A stretch of DNA of 7,634 nucleotides from Bifidobacterium breve (GTDB lineage Bacteria > Actinomycetota > Acidimicrobiia > Acidimicrobiales > Ilumatobacteraceae), in NCBI GenBank assembly GCA_945869715.1, contig CAMBPP010000069.1, positions 1 through 7,634 on the forward strand. Direction: 5' to 3'. Within the stretch, counting starts at the first letter, position 1. Each line of letters begins with the position of its first letter. A program made the translations under genes and the position numbers. The notes under the pieces were generated by a model that saw only the letters and a list, made by a program, of their open reading frames with translations, did not search any database and was not told the DNA's origin. Positions 6,581 through 7,634 of this stretch are shown here, piece by piece.

Positions 6581-7027
6581 CTATTTCTTCAGCAGTGCAA
6601 GCTCGCGACGGAAGTCGGCTGCTTGGTCGAAGTTTTTGTACACACTGGCAAAGCGCAAGTACGCCACTTCGTCGAGTTCGCGTAATTGCTCGAGCACTTC
6701 ATGGCCAACTTGAGCCGAAGTCACTTCGTTTCCTGTAGCGCGCAACACCTCTTCGACCTTGTCGGCAAGAACTTCAATTTGCTCTTCTTCAACTGGGCGG
6801 CCTTTGCTTGCAGCAGACACGCCAGCGATAATTTTGAGGCGGTTAAACGGGGTGCGATCGCCGCTGCGCTTGACCACCATGAGCACTACTTCTTCGAGGC
6901 GTTCACGGGTACTAAAGCGGTAGCTGCATTCTGGGCATTGACGACGGCGCCTAATGGCCGTGCCATCTTCTGCTGCGCGCGAATCGACCACCTTGGTGTC
7001 GTCGTGGGAGCAAATAGGGCAACGCAT
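6581..7027 (-). CDS. nrdR: Transcriptional repressor NrdR
   Basis: From the ATG at 7027 the product is 148 residues, the usual NrdR length, and begins MRCPIC. The N-terminal zinc ribbon uses C3, C6, C31 and C34 (MRCPIC and RRRRQCPEC), with an arginine-rich stretch for DNA contact. Residues about 46-138 form the ATP-cone domain (VVKRSGDRTPFNRLK, then ELDEVAYLRFASVYKNF), which senses ATP versus dATP. NrdR represses ribonucleotide reductase operons by binding paired NrdR boxes; the obvious local target is nrdJ. The frame remains open upstream: an ATG at 7048 would add MATIVTN, and its spacing to GGGG is better, so seven extra residues are possible. The stop lies five bases from that of the converging RibD-like gene. 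It lies downstream of the LysM gene, across a 76-base gap. Confidence 0.96.
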   Translation of the reverse strand: MRCPICSHDDTKVVDSRAAEDGTAIRRRRQCPECSYRFSTRERLEEVVLMVVKRSGDRTPFNRLKIIAGVSAASKGRPVEEEQIEVLADKVEEVLRATGNEVTSAQVGHEVLEQLRELDEVAYLRFASVYKNFDQAADFRRELALLKK

Positions 7028-7046
7028 ATTGGTAACAATAGTTGCC

Positions 7047-7082
7047 ATATGCCCCAAAAAGCGAGAAAAGGGCATATTTATA
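7047..7082 (-). promoter_or_regulatory. nrdR leader: -10-like element and 8-bp inverted repeat
   Basis: On the minus strand TATAAA (7077-7082) could serve as a -10; no convincing -35 lies 16-18 bases upstream. Directly after it, ATATGCCC and GGGCATAT (7047-7054 and 7070-7077) form a perfect inverted repeat around a 15-base loop. The RNA 3' arm would include the GGG and the AT of the alternative start at 7048. It may be an operator or a translation-controlling hairpin. Confidence 0.35.
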
Positions 7083-7103
7083 CACCACCCCCACAAGTGT
7101 TAT

Positions 7104-7427
7104 TTATGGAATGCGAATGACTTGACCAGGAAAGATTTGATCGCCGTTGAGATGCACTAATTCGTCGACCATTGCAGTGATGTTGCCATTGGGTACTAAG
7201 CGATGCGCAATGTCCCACAAGGTGTCGCCAGGAGCAACCGTGAGCGTGCGCGGTGTAGCAATGCCTGCAGGAGTTGACTTTTCAGCTACTGCCCCAGTGG
7301 TGAAAAAAGCGCCACCAAGGATGCACGCCACAGAGGCCACCAAGACCACACGACGGCGGAAATAGGTTGCATATGAGCGAGGGGCAGAAGTACGAAACAA
7401 TGGATGGGATTGGACTGCAATTGCCAT
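7104..7427 (-). CDS. Small LysM membrane protein, probable SOS-induced division inhibitor (YneA/Rv2719c-like)
   Basis: The 107-residue product has a basic N-terminus, one hydrophobic segment at about 27-48 after RRR (a signal anchor or uncleaved signal), and a C-terminal LysM domain at about 61-106 (LTVAPGDTLWDIAHRL, then LNGDQIFPGQVIRIP). LysM binds peptidoglycan, so the domain should face the cell wall. The start at 7427 is preceded by AGAAAGG at seven bases; an upstream in-frame ATG at 7484 lacks a ribosome-binding site. The gene is divergent from lexA and just upstream of nrdR, exactly as Rv2719c is. Bacillus YneA and Corynebacterium DivS are functional counterparts beside lexA that halt division during DNA damage. 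Two SOS boxes cover its promoter region. The role in division is inferred from context and architecture; wall-hydrolase activity has been reported for Rv2719c. Confidence 0.88.
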   Translation of the reverse strand: MAIAVQSHPLFRTSAPRSYATYFRRRVVLVASVACILGGAFFTTGAVAEKSTPAGIATPRTLTVAPGDTLWDIAHRLVPNGNITAMVDELVHLNGDQIFPGQVIRIP

Positions 7428-7434
7428 GGGAGTG

Positions 7435-7441
7435 CCTTTCT
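7435..7441 (-). promoter_or_regulatory. Ribosome-binding site deciding the LysM gene start
   Basis: AGAAAGG on the minus strand lies seven bases before the ATG at 7427. No comparable sequence precedes the in-frame ATG at 7484, so the shorter 107-residue product is preferred. Confidence 0.7.
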
Positions 7442-7497
7442 GGCTGGGATGTGAGGACTGGACGGGGGTAAGACTTTTCAACATGGAACCAGTATGA

Positions 7498-7511
7498 CGA
7501 ACGGGTGTTCG
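7498..7511. promoter_or_regulatory. SOS box 1 (LexA operator)
   Basis: CGAACGGGTGTTCG is a perfect CGAAC-N4-GTTCG palindrome, the LexA operator of Gram-positive bacteria and actinobacteria. It lies about 8-21 bases downstream of the predicted start of the LysM transcript, where bound LexA would block elongation or initiation. Confidence 0.9.
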
Positions 7512-7525
7512 CCGCCTGTTCGGTC

Positions 7526-7554
7526 AAGATAGCGAACGCCTGTTCGTATGTCAA
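7526..7554 (-). promoter_or_regulatory. Promoter of the LysM gene
   Basis: On the minus strand a perfect TTGACA -35 (7549-7554) and TATCTT -10 (7526-7531) are separated by exactly 17 bases. SOS box 2 lies wholly inside the spacer. The predicted start near 7519 gives a leader of about 92 bases to the chosen ATG. Confidence 0.75.
7533..7546. promoter_or_regulatory. SOS box 2 (LexA operator)
   Basis: CGAACGCCTGTTCG is a perfect CGAAC-N4-GTTCG palindrome. It fills the spacer of the LysM-gene promoter, so LexA binding there should exclude RNA polymerase. Its centre is 35 bases from that of box 1. Confidence 0.9.
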
Positions 7555-7563
7555 GGGTTATTA

Positions 7564-7577
7564 CGAACAAATGTTTG
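7564..7577. promoter_or_regulatory. SOS box 3 (LexA operator)
   Basis: CGAACAAATGTTTG matches the LexA operator with GTTTG in the right arm (the usual GTTYG variant). It overlaps the first three bases of the lexA -35 hexamer. Its centre lies 31 bases from that of box 2. Confidence 0.85.
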
Positions 7578-7603
7578 ACTTTGGGGGCGAACACCCGTAC
7601 GCT
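7575..7603 (+). promoter_or_regulatory. lexA promoter, predicted leaderless
   Basis: TTGACT (-35, 7575-7580) and TACGCT (-10, 7598-7603, fitting the actinobacterial TANNNT pattern) are 17 bases apart. Initiation about seven bases past the -10 falls at 7610, the A of the lexA ATG. SOS boxes 3 and 4 overlap the -35 and -10 respectively, as expected for autorepression. Confidence 0.7.
7588..7601. promoter_or_regulatory. SOS box 4 (LexA operator, one mismatch)
   Basis: CGAACACCCGTACG has a perfect left arm and one mismatch in the right arm (GTACG for GTTCG). The mismatched A is also the second base of the lexA -10 (TACGCT), which may explain why the operator is imperfect. Its centre is 24 bases from that of box 3. 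Confidence 0.72.
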
Positions 7604-7609
7604 AAGGAC

Positions 7610-7634
7610 ATGACCGAAGCTCTGACAGCCCGCC
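7610..7634 (+). CDS. lexA: LexA repressor, N-terminal fragment (first eight codons)
   Basis: Only M-T-E-A-L-T-A-R is present before the window ends. LTxRQ is how the winged-helix DNA-binding domain of actinobacterial LexA begins. The identification rests mostly on context: four SOS boxes immediately upstream, a divergent LysM gene and nearby nrdR, as around Mycobacterium lexA. LexA represses the SOS regulon and cleaves itself when RecA filaments form on damaged DNA. An AAGGA word ends one base before the ATG, too close for a normal Shine-Dalgarno, which fits leaderless initiation. The catalytic Ser-Lys domain is outside the window. Confidence 0.8.

Noticed and set aside
6574..6589. AAGAAA/TTTCTT stem between the converging RibD-like and nrdR genes as a bidirectional terminator
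   Set aside because: The six-pair, almost all A-T stem with a four-base loop is too weak to call.
7369..7380. CATATGAGCGA word in the LysM gene resembling the arm of the 81-base repeat
   Set aside because: A single 11-base match inside coding sequence without its partner arm is best read as coincidence.
7428..7484. 19-residue N-terminal extension of the LysM protein from the ATG at 7484
   Set aside because: No ribosome-binding site there, while the internal ATG at 7427 has a well-spaced AGAAAGG.

Overview
This 7.6 kb window looks like a chromosomal segment of an actinobacterium. The order nrdR, LysM membrane protein, divergent lexA is the arrangement known from Mycobacterium (Rv2718c, Rv2719c, Rv2720). 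The four candidate SOS boxes follow the actinobacterial CGAAC-N4-GTTCG type, and the ribonucleotide reductase is the B12-dependent class II enzyme common in this phylum. Base composition is near 50% GC by eye, well below Streptomyces or Mycobacterium. That would fit a free-living aquatic lineage such as Acidimicrobiia, but this placement is inference only.

Layout, left to right. Bases 1-253 hold a tight minus-strand cluster of very small genes: a 35-residue double-CxxC protein, a small ORF that looks frame-broken, and the first five codons of a further gene. Bases 334-3180 (minus) encode NrdJ, with both catalytic cysteine motifs and the C-terminal redox cysteines intact. Bases 3181-3575 are a 395-base gap with a strong nrdJ promoter, NrdR-box-like operators, a near-perfect 17-bp inverted repeat and DnaA-box-like words. 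Bases 3576-5867 (minus) encode a cytoplasmic molybdopterin/[4Fe-4S] oxidoreductase. It is divergent, by only 21 bases, from a RibD C-terminal-domain reductase (5889-6575, plus). That gene converges with nrdR (6581-7027, minus). Bases 7104-7427 (minus) encode a small LysM membrane protein. The last 25 bases are the start of lexA (plus).

Two regulatory circuits can be read from the DNA. First, LexA should repress itself and the LysM protein: four SOS boxes sit in the 182-base gap, and two well-formed opposed promoters are occluded by boxes. The LysM protein matches the YneA/Rv2719c class of SOS-induced division inhibitors or wall hydrolases. The lexA promoter places transcription initiation at the A of the ATG, predicting a leaderless message. 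Second, NrdR, encoded next door, should repress nrdJ through a 13/16 match to the NrdR box, with a weaker second box about four helical turns away. DNA precursor supply (NrdJ, NrdR) and DNA damage control (LexA, LysM protein) therefore share one neighbourhood. No mobile elements, CRISPR arrays, tRNA or rRNA genes were seen. Most genes belong to known families; the less explained items are the inverted repeats, the leader palindromes, the molybdoenzyme without a partner subunit and the small-gene cluster.
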